64,000 nt of DNA from Torreya grandis (taxonomy: Eukaryota > Streptophyta > Pinopsida > Cupressales > Taxaceae), in contig JARHVA010001923.1 of NCBI GenBank assembly GCA_037957365.1, forward strand, positions 519,001-583,000, in the 5' to 3' direction. Below, one piece after another: positions 38,150 to 50,564 of the stretch; the first letter of the stretch is position 1; every line of letters starts with the position of its first letter. The notes under the pieces were generated by a model that saw only the letters and a list, made by a program, of their open reading frames with translations, did no database searches and had not been told where the DNA came from. The translations under genes were made by a program, and so were the position numbers.

Positions 38150-40150
38150 AAATGCATACTCACACTAAAAACCCTAATAGTTCTCATCCTGTAGATCATT
38201 TTTTTAATTTATCTGATGATCAATACATTACTTATGAGGATCTCATAGCTCACCAAAGTTATAATACACATTATTCCTTTTTAGTAACTCTTACAATTTA
38301 AATTATTAAAAGACCAATAATGAAAAGGCAAATATCGATGAATATGGTGAAACTGATAGCATGATTTGTATTCTCCTTATGATTATGATTATGATTCCAC
38401 ATATTTTGAAGAGGATTGTGAAGAACCTAGTTATCTCTTTCTCCTACATTAAGTATCTTAAAATTTATTCATGATGTGCTTGAAGAAATATCAAGTGTCA
38501 CATTAGTCAATGCATTGCATATAATTCAATGTTATAAAATGAACATGCATGACAATATTATTCCAAACATTGAAAATAGGAATATTTCATGTATAGATTA
38601 TTTTAAATATAAACCCATATTTGAATGTACATCTTCCTTATTCATTGATACGCTTGTTATAAAGAATGAATGTTTACCTTCTTTTCAAATTATTGAAAAT
38701 GTTACTTAAGTTCAAGATTTTATTCCCTTTTTATTTCATAAAAATACAAATAGTGAAAATCCTTCTTTATCCTCAAATCCCCATGATGCAAATGTGTGTG
38801 CTATTTCTCTCCATATCCTTTTAGGTTATAAATATGAAAATTATATTACTATTCAAAATAGTTTAGATGCATGTTCTTCTCCCATTATTATAATTCAAGA
38901 CAAAAAACAAAACATATTTGTAAAAGGGTTTCTAATGAAATAATTTCCTAAGCCAAGTAGCAAAAATGCAACTCAAGATTCAAATGTTAGTTATGTTTAT
39001 ATTTTTATCTCAAATGATCACGATGCATCTATACTAAGAAGTGATGTTGCATTTTCTATTCCTTCTTTCGAATTCAAAAATGAAAGTGAAACTTGCATTT
39101 TTTCTTTATATGATGATGTTTCAAGCAAAATAGAGAATGTTCTTCATTCTCCCTCATTTACTTTTTCTATTCAAAAACAAGTTCCGATTCTAAATGAAAA
39201 TAATGAATGTACACCTTGTACCCCCTTTCATGTAATGAATATTCAAATACTCAATTTATTCAAATTGTAGTTGTATCAACCTTCATCACATCCAAAATGA
39301 TATAATAACCTCTCTTGAATTATCATATAAAATGGATGCTCTTTTACCCAATACTTTTCAAACATGGCATAATCCTAAATTAGGATGTAATGACAATTAT
39401 GAAGATGCCATCATTCCTATGTTTCATATGGATGGTAAATTTCAACCTATGATTACATCTTCAAACTCTCCAAAATTTTCTCCTAGTGATATAATATCCA
39501 TGATGGATACTATAGGAGATCTTCAAAAATAAATGGCAATTCTTAAATCACAAGTACTTTCACATGATGCTACTCTTAATAATAATATCCTAGAAGATCA
39601 ACCTATTACACGTGATGTTTTTAAACATCCTTATCCTACCAATTTGGTTATGCCTTTGTTACCTTAATTTAATTGTAAATAAGACCCTATAAATCACTTA
39701 CAACAATATGTACACTCCGTTGACCATTGTGCTAATAGTGGATGCTTATTATTAAAATACTTCCATACAATTTTAACATAAGAATGTACCAACTTTAAAG
39801 AAACTTGAAGACATATTTTTAAATGATTTACATAAGCATAAATTACCTAAGTTACCATTGGAACATTATAAATCATTAACACAAAACCATTAAAGGTCTA
39901 TTCAAGATTATTCTATAAGATTTAAGGATGTCTTATATTTCTTGAACTATACACCCTCTTATTTGGGAGTGTAATTTATATTTAGTAGGATCCTTATTTA
40001 TCCATTAGAATAAAGAGCATTGCATAATCCATTTAATTCCTTTGGTATCCTATACATTAATGTGTATAAATATGCATGTGCACTAACAAATACCAATACT
40101 AAATCACCTACATCTTCACAAAAAGGAAAACATGTTACAAATAATTGTTA
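38150..40150 (+). pseudogene. gag remnant of element E
   Basis: The plus strand from ATG 38153 (MHTHTKNPNSSHPVDHFFN) shows a long, repeatedly interrupted frame. Open parts are 38476-38709, about 38710-39265 with few stops, and 39332-39532 (MDALLPNTFQTWHNPKLGCN). After that comes a capsid-like block at about 39640-39790: YPTNLVMPLLP, stop, FNCK, stop, DPINHLQQYVHSVDHCA, which fits the gag form 'P.F.G..DP..HL..Y'. The N-terminal 400 codons resemble no domain I know. No zinc knuckle was found. Confidence 0.55.
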
Positions 40151-41356
40151 ACAATCAAAGAAATAAAATAAGACGGTTCCTGAGCCACCTCTAATACCTT
40201 CTTCCAAATCAATAGTGCATACCAAAGAACAAATAGTAAAGTTTTTACATAGAGGAAAATGATCCACATGTAGAATACCTCCTATAGTAAAAAATATATA
40301 TCTCTACTAAGAGGAAACCACTTTAATTTGATCGACTAAGAGATAGACCACGTGATACTCTGCATATTCTATTGAATAAATAGTTGATTACTCTTCCTCC
40401 AATTTACTTCCATCCACCAAAATTATTTTAAAATGTGAAAGGACAACCCTTTTTCACTTGCCTATTATTAATGGGCATCAAGACAATGATTTTTTTGCTT
40501 TAAAACAAAATATTACACAACTCGTAGACATATTCAATAAGGTATCCTTCTCCAATTTCTTCTATATGTCACTCTAAGAGGGTCAATACATCCCATTCCA
40601 ATCCTATTAAATAATGTATGGTCTATCATAAATTTTAGATGAAAACCACTACCATAATTGTTTCTCCTAATGCACCCTCTACAATGAACAATCTCTTCCA
40701 TATTGATCCTACCGAGGAACCATTGGTCGATCAAGCTCTCGCTAGAGGTGTAATCAGGTAAACACATATCCATGGGTTGTAGAATCCAATCATACTTTGA
40801 TACCTATATTTCCTACATACAAAAAAGTTAGTACCTAAACCAAGTCAAAAGGATATAAATGAAACAAATAAACTTCATATTTCCATAGATACACTAGATA
40901 TTGTCTTAGAATAGAAATCAAAAGCATGGTTACCATATGATCATTATAGTCAAGCATTTATATTCCCAATAAAATATCATTGTGTATGGTGATTGCCTCA
41001 GTTATCATTAAATCAATCCAAATTAATCACTACCAATCCATTACCACATAAACACATTTAACATATATTACATGTACATAGCATAAAAATATTCCAAACA
41101 ATAAAGATAAAGTCCAATTCATTATAATGTAATATCAATAACAACATCTCATATATATAAAATTGACCAAATGTTTATACAGTGAAATCACTCATATATA
41201 GAGGGAATATCCCTAGGAATATAGGAATCATCATCACTATATAGTTCCATTACCCTCACATCTGTTAATGTGGAGGCCCTGATATCTCACCTAGGACCAT
41301 GAGATTGAGATCACTCTCATAATCTCTCCTCCAAGGCTCCTAGTTAATTTAATGTT
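40150..41356. other. degenerate internal region of element E
   Basis: Follows the gag block and should hold protease or pol, but I could not find a protease active site, RT or integrase motif in any frame. Stops are frequent. Confidence 0.35.
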
Positions 41357-41361
41357 TGATC

Positions 41362-42091
41362 TATTGTGGTGTGGAGCTAAACGCTTCAACTGTTTGCAAA
41401 CACTAGAAGGAAGGATGTTGAAGAACCAGAGCCACCGGCATCGGCAGTATGACCGACGTCGGTCAAGTGCAGTGGAGAAGGAGACCGGTGATGGCAGGAA
41501 GTCGGCCGACGTCGGCAGCACCAGACCAATAGGGACCGGCATCGGTCACCTGTGTATTTTCGAAACTGCTATTGATGAACAGTCAGTTAGTTGAACCGAG
41601 TGTTTGCATGCTAAGGGGCTAATTTAAGTCACGAGCTGTGTGTCTAATTTTAGTAGTTAGACTTCTATTTTTTGTAAGCATGGGATCTTATTTATAGACC
41701 CATGAGGCATGTATTGTAAATTAATTCTAAGGCAAGTAAAGGCATTGAAGCTAGCAAGGTCAAGGAGATCTACAGGTGTAAGGTCAAGGAGATCAGCTGA
41801 AGCATTCAAAGAGGGATAGCAACTCAGGCTTTAGAGTTGTTGTGTTGAGCAAGAGAGAGAGGGAAGAAGGTCTTGAGGTGTGTCAAGCCTTTGAGGTGGA
41901 GGAAGAAGTGGCATCTTCCTTATTGTATTTTCTTCTAGTAGTATTTAATACAAGAGTGTGTATTGTCTCTCAAATTCTTTGTTGTCTCAAGTTTCTAGCT
42001 ACTTTATCATTCTGGTATAATTTTGTGTTTAATTGCATATAAGAAAGTAATCAATTATGCTCTAATTGGTAGAGCTACAGATCCCCTGACA
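41362..42091 (+). repeat. solo LTR of the copia family at 51445-55402
   Basis: 730 bp in the orientation opposite to the full element. Its start (tattgtggtgtggagcta) aligns base for base with the family LTR start (tgttaggttgtggagcta), with the TG changed to TA. Its end (ctctaattggtagagc.. cccctgaca) aligns with the family end. Perfect 5-bp target duplications TGATC flank it at 41357-41361 and 42092-42096. It contains ACCGACGTCGGT-type palindromes. The short frame at 41842-42042 is LTR sequence shared with 51583-51765, not a gene. Confidence 0.9.
41434..41547. repeat. cluster of ACCGACGTCGGT-type palindromes in copia solo LTR
   Basis: GACCGACGTCGGTC at 41451-41464 and GCCGACGTCGGC at 41505-41516 are perfect palindromes. 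ACCGGCATCGGC (41434-41445), GACCGGTGATGGC (41482-41494) and GACCGGCATCGGTC (41534-41547) are variants. The core GACGTC is part of bZIP-type sites. Confidence 0.85.
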
Positions 42092-42096
42092 TGATC

Positions 42097-43015
42097 ATGC
42101 TCATAGATAAGATTATAATACTGATCAATCAACACATATATCACCTCTATATAAATCCTCTCAGTAATCAAACACCTATCAAGATCTGCATGAAACTCAT
42201 CTCACTGAGTAACCATCATGTGGTATGCTTCCACTACTCTATCCATAAGAATAAAATATGGTGCATGGGTACTTGTAATCACTCTCTCCATAAACCCCTT
42301 AGAAGTAATACCCATGGGCACACTACATTTTAAGATTGACATTACATGATCTACCATCGTGGCTCACTCATGATCGCTTGTAATTAATGAAAATAAGTAC
42401 AAAATTATATATATATCAAATAAAATCTACCAAATATCCTAAAATAAAATAAAACACAATAATTTACTTACATATGACTCTGACCATAGGCATATATAAA
42501 TGTTGTGGGCTTGTGGGATCTCCCACAGCTATATGTCCTCCATTTTTACACTATGTTATAGGTATTGCACCATGGGGGGAAATAATATGGAATAATAATG
42601 GACAACATGCACCAAACCACCACTATTTATATGCATCCATTCATCCATCATCATCACCCATAGCCAATGGAATAACCAGATCCATCTCCCTAAATGGGAA
42701 TGGTGTTATGTTTATAGTTATAGGGTTTGTTCTATCATTCATCATATAGCCAAATACATCTATTTGATGCCATGGATAAGGATCAAATGGGACTCCTTAT
42801 AAAATGCCAAAATATATCAGCACTCAATCATACTAGAACCACTTGAAAACACTAGGAATTTGATCAACCAACAACATGTTAACACACACTCAATGTAACT
42901 CTTGAGCATCCTTAAGCCACACATCAAAGTTCTTATACATTCACTAAACAATTTCTATGGGGTTAAACAATCAAGTATTGTAAAATACTACATAGACGAT
43001 AGTATTTTCCCCTGA
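42097..43015. other. internal region of element E downstream of the PMD gene
   Basis: AT-rich sequence after the nested solo LTR. The plus frames at 42091-42333 and 42474-42749 have no recognisable motif. The minus strand here may be the decayed C-terminal part of the PMD gene, but I could not match it. Confidence 0.35.
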
Positions 43016-43019
43016 AGTA

Positions 43020-43790
43020 GTACTCATCAAGAAGTAAAAGCATGTGGATGGGCCCATCCAACAAAGGGTCCACTGATAGGCCACACAACTAAAATACACT
43101 CATATGACCATACATGCAAAAGTGTGGTTACACCCAATTCACCACCCGTTATCTCTTATAATCTGTATAAATCCATATATAAGGGTACTATCATGATGTT
43201 CCCCAAATAATCTCTGGTACCATGTTCCTCAATACTTCACACAATGTGATGCATGTGGTAAGATTTAGTTACCCCACCTCCATCTACAACCGCAAAATAT
43301 GTTAGAAGATAACATATGAACTTTTAAAATTATCAAACACTAAACTTGATAATATCCTCCAGATATATCATACTAGAATGATCACCCTTTTCTACTCAAT
43401 GATCTATGAAATATACATGAAATATTTGCATATATCCAATATTCCCATCACTAGATACCTGGTCCCTCTCCCTTGTAATCAGAAATTATAAGATCTGATA
43501 AACATCCTCTAAAGTAACAATAATCTCCCCTATTAGGATCTATAAATTACAAGTTTCATCATTCAACCTCTTTTCTAATGTTTTCATAAGATGAACATCA
43601 TAATGTACCTTCCCAATTTGGCTAACGTGACCTAACCTAGTCTTATCAATAATAACCCAATCTACATCCTCCAACCCCAAAGCTAAAAAGGTAGATAAAT
43701 GTCTCCCATTCTTGAATTCATGGATATGAATGTCTTTATATAAAAATAAACAAGTCAAAATACACATTAGTCATCAGGTAAATCAAATAT
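43020..43790 (-). pseudogene. plant mobile domain (PMD) gene remnant in element E
   Basis: The minus-strand frame 43540-43767 begins MCILTCLFLYKDIHIHEFKN and holds the N-terminal PMD pattern (LIKTLEKRLNDETCNL-like, here HLMKTLEKRLNDETCNL). It is followed across a stop by LIGEIIVTLEDVYQIL at 43498-43545, which is the GE-x-T-V-TL-x-DV core of the family. Farther down, GGELGVTTLLHVWSYECILV at about 43078-43150 fits the second block ('GG...LLQ.W..EH'). Stops interrupt it. It is antisense to the gag of element E, as the PMD gene in element D is to its own gag. Confidence 0.7.
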
Positions 43791-43861
43791 TAGCAAAAAA
43801 AAATGTTAAATTTCATAAAAAACAATTAGACCCTATCATTAGATGCTAGCTTTGACTTTAG

Positions 43862-43969
43862 ATGCTAGTGTAGAACACTTTCATCAAAAAAGGGACACTA
43901 TCATTGAGAATTTGAATGCTAGTGTATGACACTTCCATCAAAAAAGGGACACTACCATTGAGGGCTCGA
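43862..43969. repeat. 54-bp tandem duplication
   Basis: 43862-43915 and 43916-43969 both read atgctagtgta.gacactt.catc.. and end in attgag......ga. A third partial copy (atgctag) lies just before. The GACACTTCCAT word also appears in the E LTRs. Confidence 0.85.
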
Positions 43970-45732
43970 TAAAACTATTCCAAAAATTGATGGTAGTGTT
44001 TATTGGGTATTTCAATACCCAAAAAAGAGCCTAAAAATCAAGAAAAAAAATTATTTTAAAAACATATCAATGTTCACAATTTTTACCTTACCATTTCATC
44101 AAGATTCTGGCCTCCCAAGGTGGCCTGAAGTAGCTCAAATTGTATATCACAAAAATTTCTCCTGTGAGGCATTTTCAAAATCACTCCAAAAAAAGAAAAT
44201 TTAAAAATTAGAAATGAAAATGAAATAAAATTTTCAAAATTTATATATATAGTCATTGACTTTTTAATCACCACTTATGCTTGTGACCTTTTACCAATGA
44301 TGTCTCAAACACCATTTATCAAAATCAAAAAACAAGAGTTATTTTTGGATCCATACATCGATCACTTCCCCATTGTACCAATTTCATGAGCAGTTTTTAC
44401 AAAAGTGAAAACATATAATTCTTCTCCAATTCACACCAAGGTTTAAAATTTGTGTCCAAAATGTAATATTATTTACAAAATATAATAAATTACCAATTAT
44501 TAACTAAGGCATCATACATATACACTATGGTATCCTATATGCTTGATAGATACATAGTATAGTCATTTCATCCTCTTACAATGAGGTGACTAGCAAATTA
44601 TACTCCCCTCGCATCAAAAGGGGGCATATCAGAGGTGACATGTCATTAAGGCATGAATTCACACATACATAGTTCACATAATGCATAGAATATGATATAC
44701 TTTACATGATTCAGATATAAACCTGGGTTAGAATCATATATATTGCACTTATTTTTTATAAATTTTGGATAGAGTTTCTAATATTTGTGATAGATATTAT
44801 ACATAATTACATAGCAGAGGTTATATTTTTATGGATATATAATAGAGGTGCATATTCCAGGAAAGTGCATTAATAATTACAAAATACATATTTAAAATAT
44901 AAATTAATTCATAAAAGACATGATGGGGGCATGAACAAAGTTCATTCCTTCTATCATTTACTAGGTTGTATTGATTTCTTTCTCTAGACTAACCATATTA
45001 CATATACAAAATGTTTTACCAAAATGCATTAATTCTTTTAGATTACCAAATTACATACTCAATACATTTACCAAGAATTATTTTTTACCAAGAAGCACCA
45101 TTTTTCACCAAGAATCATAATTTTGAACCTTTATCTATTTGCAATAGTTGTCTGCCTTGAGTATTATAGTTGACATTCAACACCCTCAATGACCTAGTAT
45201 TACCCTATCTATTTAGGTTGAGTTAGTTATACCACTCAACCTTAGATAGATTACCCAATTTATGTTTACCTTTAATTTGTGTGGTCAATATTTAACACCT
45301 TTGACAACCTTAGCACCACTCTTTTTATCCCAATTTGGGGGCACGATCACCTTCCAACCATCCTTTTCAAGAAGCATCTCTAGGATGAAACACTCTTGAC
45401 CACTTATGAACTCATTATTTTCCCTAGCCAATAAATGGATGGGACCTCAAGTTTCCCTCTATTTATCCATCCCCAATGATGAGGACAACACTCCAGACAC
45501 ATCACTATAAATCATACATACATGTGTATTCTTTCATTATTATTTATTTTCTAGATGCTTTAATTGTTTCTCATTTTAAATTATATATATTAATTATATT
45601 GTAGCATGATTTTGGTTGTAGGATAGGAGATAAAAATTCAATTTGGAACTATCATGAAGCCAAAGTGTGTTTCCATACCCAAGAATAAACTTCCTTTGAA
45701 TCTATTAATTTGATTCCTTGTACTTACTAGAT
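43970..45732. other. 3' noncoding part of element E
   Basis: No gene is visible. The minus frame 44083-44274 could be the start of a transcript leading into the PMD gene but shows no motif. A triple word 'accaagaa' occurs at about 45069-45118. Confidence 0.35.
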
Positions 45733-45747
45733 TAAAGGGGGAGCAAA
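45733..45747 (+). other. polypurine tract of element E
   Basis: TAAAGGGGGAGCAAA directly before the TG of the 3' LTR. It primes plus-strand DNA synthesis in LTR elements (family knowledge). Confidence 0.75.
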
Positions 45748-47051
45748 TGTAGTTACATATATATGGTATAATCCTCTTTTATAATGTCTTTTTGCTTAGT
45801 TTTAGATATGTATCTCTTTGTTCATAAGATCGGATATGTAGAGGTGTGGCCTTGCATGGGCACCTTGGGATCCATATCCTTTTCATTGTTTTATCCAATA
45901 TTATGTTGCTTTTTATTCATTTTATTGTGCTTTGTCCATATCATGAGGTGATCCCTAAGTTTTTAATGTTTTTTATGTATTTTGACCTCTCAGACACTAT
46001 CATTCAAATCATACACAAGTGTCCAAGGTAAAATGGAAGTGTCCTAGCTTATCTTTTTCTCTATTTATGTGTTTTTCATCTTGTGACCTTTTTTAGAGTA
46101 TGTATTTTTTCTATTGCCAATTTTTCATGTATCATTAGGTCTTAATTTGAATTCAAAAGGTTCCCTATATATAAAAAACTAGGGCATAGTTTCTAATCAC
46201 TAATAAAGCCTCTTAATTGGCATATACATTATTCGTTCAAAATTTATTAATTACACCTTATACTAAATTGCATTTTTTTAAAGTCTAAATTATTACAAAA
46301 GGTTAAATTGCACTTTAATTACTTATAACAAAGGTTGTAATTGGAAAAATAGCATATAATTGCATGATCACTATCACACACATGCATGCATATGTGCACA
46401 TGCACACGTGTACACACACATGCACACACACCCCTGTATTAGAGGGAGAACTACATGTAATTCTAACACCCTCCTCATGGTATATGGATATGTAGGTAGT
46501 ACTTAGCAATAGCAGGGTTATTAGGGTTAGCTTGACTCATGTGTTAACCCCTTTTTATCAAGTCATGGGTGTTCAAGAATAAAAAATCTAGGGTTTTTAT
46601 AATTAACAATATTCTACACTTGATCTGACCATTACTTAGAGTTAAAACAAGAAAATAGGTCTAAGCACATTTTTAGGAAAAGACACAATCAATTATTATG
46701 CATATTTAAATCTAAACACTTTTGTCAACATCAGAACACTTGCATTGACATAAGCATCCAAGCATCTAAACATGAAAACTAGAAAAATGCTATAATGAAC
46801 AAAACACAGAGTTGGATTGTAGCATTAAGATGAACCTAAACCATCCTAATAACCTAAAATATCATGACAAGTAAGATATGCTCTTTCTAACCCTTAATTT
46901 TATAATTTTTGTTATATTTCTTATAAATTCTTGAATAGGTTAAATTCTAATAAAATATCATTTATTACCTAAATCTAAATATTACATTGTTGCATTCAAA
47001 CATTTTATTTCTATAGTGTGTTTATGTTAAATACCCATTTAGAATAAAATA
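45748..47051 (+). repeat. 3' LTR of element E
   Basis: Starts TGTAGTTACATAT after the polypurine tract and ends ATAAAATA, with the usual CA changed to TA. Direct repeat of 36533-37938; the main difference is the AC microsatellite length. Confidence 0.8.
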
Positions 47052-47738
47052 TTAAGTACAAGGAATATGATTATGTTTTATATGGGCCCTACTTAATCAA
47101 GCACTATGTCTTAGAGGATCAAGGGATCTAGCCTTATTGGATGGCATAAGATGGTATCATGAAATTATATATAAGGCTAAGAGCAAAGGTAAAAAGGTTA
47201 TTTGTGTATAGAAATCAAAATTTAAAACATGAATCCCTAAGACAAAAAATATGGAAACAAAATTGTGCATAGAAATAAAAAATTATATTTTGAAGCCCTA
47301 TGACAAAAAAATTATGAAACTTTATAAAGATGAAACCCTGATAGAAACCTAGTTTTTTTCATGGTTAGATATGTGTATAGGTTCACTAATATGTTTTACC
47401 CTAATTTGGATTAAGATGAGTTACTAAATATGATTAAGATTTATCAATGTAATGTAATTCATATATTAAGATATGGAATTATAGCATACATTTGAATGTA
47501 AAAGATAGATTCATTGCATTGAGTTGATAAGTGGCATATATTAATTGTAATGAGTACAAAAAAAGGATGAGTACTTAGTTGTTCTAGGTGACTATCTAAC
47601 TATGATTATGTCTAGAAATGAAAATCATGATAAAGTAGGATTGTGGTTCATTCAATTCTAGAAATGATTATTTATCTACAAATAGTCAAATCCAATAGAT
47701 TAGATCAGTATCATTGGTCGATACTAACCTGTGTTATT
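47052..47738. other. AT-rich spacer, weakly like the unit A/B leader
   Basis: The stretch 47190-47400 shares short words with 13640-13740 (gtataggttcactaatatgtttta.cct). I see no gene. It may be the continuation of the unit B leader on the far side of the D/E insertions. Confidence 0.35.
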
Positions 47739-49049
47739 TTTTGGGTGAATATTTTGTCAATCAGCTAACTAATTGAGCAAAATAGGTCTCTTCACCACAA
47801 CAAGGGAGATTGGTCGGCCAAATGTGCAAGTATACTACATCAGAGGTGGACAAATCTCTCCTCTCATCAAGGGAAGGTTCTCTATAAATATGCAAGAGAT
47901 ATATACTATATACATAATTAGAAAGTAACACTCAGGGGTAGGACTACACCATCCATCTCTCTTTTTTTAGAGATGATGTTTATACACAAAGGAGAAGATC
48001 TTGGTGAAAACACTAAAGGCACTTCGCTTCTTTCAGAAGTGATCTTGCAGGAAACAATGGGAGTTCTTTCAGGTAATGACAAGTAACTAGTAACAAAGGT
48101 GAAATAACCATCATGATGAAATGGAACACAAAGTCTCCACCTCAACTGCCCAAAGATTGAAAAACAAAGGATAATGGGGGCACAAAGTCATCCCAGGATC
48201 CTTTACACATAGAGAACATAAAAACACACACTAAAAGCAATTGGAAATAGCACAAAGTCTAAAAGTAATTGATTTTAGGACATCTTCTAGATTACTCCCA
48301 CTAGTTCTGCTTGTTAATTTAAATAAACAAGAATGCTCCTAGGAAATGGACATAAGAACAATTTCCTGGAATAACACAAGCTATAGCAGCACAAAGTCTG
48401 AAAGTAACTTGCTTTCTCATTCAGATAAAGTAATATGATTAACAATCTGAGCTCAAAGTCTCAGTATTCACCTTTCAATTTGGGCAGAGTTTTGCTTTTA
48501 TAATGGAAAATATCTCCCTTGCATCATACAAGAGATTACAATGTATAGCAGCCAAGAAAGGCTTGGCACTTCTTCCTATGGGACGGTCCATGCTGCATTC
48601 AATGCCTTGAATGCACTTTTAGTTCTATCTAGAGGGCCATGTTGGGAATAGTGCATTGCCTTAACTATGGCATGCCCATTCATCTTATATGTCTCCTCCT
48701 TAGCAGGAGTTGTCTGGTCCTTTTCTTGATGTTTGTGCAGCTGTCCACTTTGCCTTTACTTCATGGAAGAAAAATAGGTTGCATCCTTGATTTGGTGTGC
48801 TTAGAAGTCTACTTGGTCCACTATTTCACCTACTAGAAATAACTCCCTTATAGATATTTCTGATCTTTCTATATTGTTCTCTCTTCCCTATAGCAATTTG
48901 AGCCCTCGAGCTCTCTTTTCAGCTAGTCACTTGATTCATTCTTCAAGTTTCGTGTTATATTTGAATTTTAACAGATATTCCCTTACCTTAAAATTGATGT
49001 TCATGGGGATGTCAATGGTTTTTGTTTGTTTGAACCATGTTGAACCTTT

Positions 49050-50420
49050 AAACCTATGAAAGTTCATTGGTTCAATGGTTTAACAGTTCAGGCAGTCTTT
49101 GTCAGTTCCTTTGTTCCATTTGCTTCCTTGCTCTCTAGTTGAACCATCGCTTTCTTGCTCTTTGGTTGAACCATCCCTTTGAACTGGTATTTGGAATCAT
49201 CTATTTGATGCTTCCTTTCTTTGAACTGTTGACCTGTGAACCATTGAACATTGAACTCTTTTGGTTCAAGGTTCAATCGGTTCATTGGTTCATTCTTCAT
49301 TCCATTGCTTTCTTTATCTTTCTAAGTCCCTTGATCTTCATCGAATTGGTTGAACCTTCAAACCTTTGAACCCATTGAACCATTTGGTTCATGGTTTAAT
49401 GGTTCAATGGTATATTCTTTGTAGCCCCTTTTTTGGCTAAGTCTTTCGAAGCATTTTTCCCTTTGTCTTTATCAAGCCTTTGGAATGCCTCGAAGGGAAG
49501 GTGTCCCTTCGGGATTTGAGAAAGGTCCACTTTTGGGTTCTGAGAGCCCCCCGCAAGGGTACCTATCCTTTGGGGTCCTTCGGGTAGCCTTCAGGGTTTA
49601 ATTCCTTCGGTGCATCTTGGGGTTCCAATTCCTTCAGACAAAAAGTCCAAAGGAATTCCTTCAGACAATTTGTCTGAAAGAAACCTTTCCTTTCCTTTGC
49701 CTTGTTGACTTTTCTCCAAGATTTTGCTTTCCCTTTCGGGTGAATTCCTTCAGACAAAAGTCTGAAGGATTTGCCTTATTCATTTTTCCACAGAAAATCT
49801 TTTCGAAGGAATTCTTTCAGCTCCTTTACTTAGCCACTTCATCGGGGAAAAAGTCCAAAGGATTCTTCTCTTTTGGCCTTAGTCATTTTTCTAAAGAAAA
49901 TCTCTTTGTCCACTTTTGCTCACTGCCCTCCGCAAGGGCACTTGTTCCATTGGCTTTGGGGCAATCCCTTGAATCGACCGATTGAACCAACTTTGGTTCA
50001 ATAATTCAATGATTCAATCTTGTGTTTGAAGCCTTCTTTTTGTCTAAGTCTTTTGATCTCTTTGAACCTATTGAACCATTGAACCCGTTGAACAATTTTG
50101 GTTCAAGGTTCAATGGTTCAATGGTTCATTCCTTCATTTTTCGCTAAGTCTTTTGAAATAATTGAACCTACTGAAGTGTTTGAACTTTGAACCTTTGACA
50201 AAGCGTTTAACTCTTGCCGACGACGTTGAACCTTTGAACCCGTTGAACCTGTGAACCGATATGGTTCAAGGTTCAACGGTTCAATGGTTCAATCATTCCT
50301 TTAAAGTTTGCTGATGAACATTTTTTGATTGAATCAAACTTGAAATTGCCTAAGTGCTAGAAACTTGCTCTTTTGAGAGAATTTGTCTGTTGAAGCCATT
50401 GAACCTGTTGAACCTGCTAA
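49050..50420. repeat. degenerate GGTTCAA / TTGAACC array in solo LTR
   Basis: Several dozen copies of GAACC, GGTTCAATGGTTCAA and their complement TTGAACCATTGAACC are spread over 1.3 kb. They are densest at 49020-49090, 49240-49415, 49980-50110 and 50215-50305. Opposed copies make extended inverted repeats, for example around 50225-50300. Frames across it encode low-complexity sequence and are not genes. Confidence 0.8.
49655..49770. repeat. CCTTCAGAC palindromes in solo LTR
   Basis: TTCAGACAATTTGTCTGAA at about 49660-49678, and CCTTCAGAC, AAAA, GTCTGAAGG at about 49747-49769. They match the inverted repeat at 5254-5284 of the other LTR. Confidence 0.8.
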
Positions 50421-50564
50421 TCCCTTAACTGAAAAAGCTTGAAAAATGAGTAATTTGAATGCTCAGAATAAATTTTTGAGAAGGGAAGAGATAATTTTGG
50501 TCTGTAGGACCAAAATAGTTCATATGTTGTCCCAAAAAATGAGAGGCAGATTTTGGGAACAACA

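Larger units (their letters stand above)
47739..50564 (-). mobile_element. solo LTR of the Tat-like family
   Basis: About 2.8 kb homologous to the LTR at 3508-6078 and in the same orientation, with no internal sequence attached. The outer end is ..gggaacaaca at 50564. TTATT lies on both sides (47734-47738 and 50565-50569), a plausible 5-bp target duplication left by LTR-LTR recombination; the left end is uncertain by a few bases because of a T run. Its middle differs from the other LTR: instead of the ACACGTGGCA cluster it holds a GGTTCAA/TTGAACC array and CCTTCAGAC palindromes. Confidence 0.8.

Noticed and set aside
41842..42042. 66-codon frame with a hydrophobic end, repeated at 51583-51765
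   Set aside because: It lies wholly in the copia LTR; its conservation is explained by LTR homology.
49617..49985. 122-codon frame with FLQTICLKE-like repeats
   Set aside because: Produced by the CCTTCAGAC and TTCCTTC-rich repeats of the solo LTR; low complexity.
49050..50420. GGTTCAA array considered as Pol III B-box or tRNA-derived SINEs
   Set aside because: No A box, no tRNA-like fold and no constant unit length; it is a degenerate simple repeat in the LTR.
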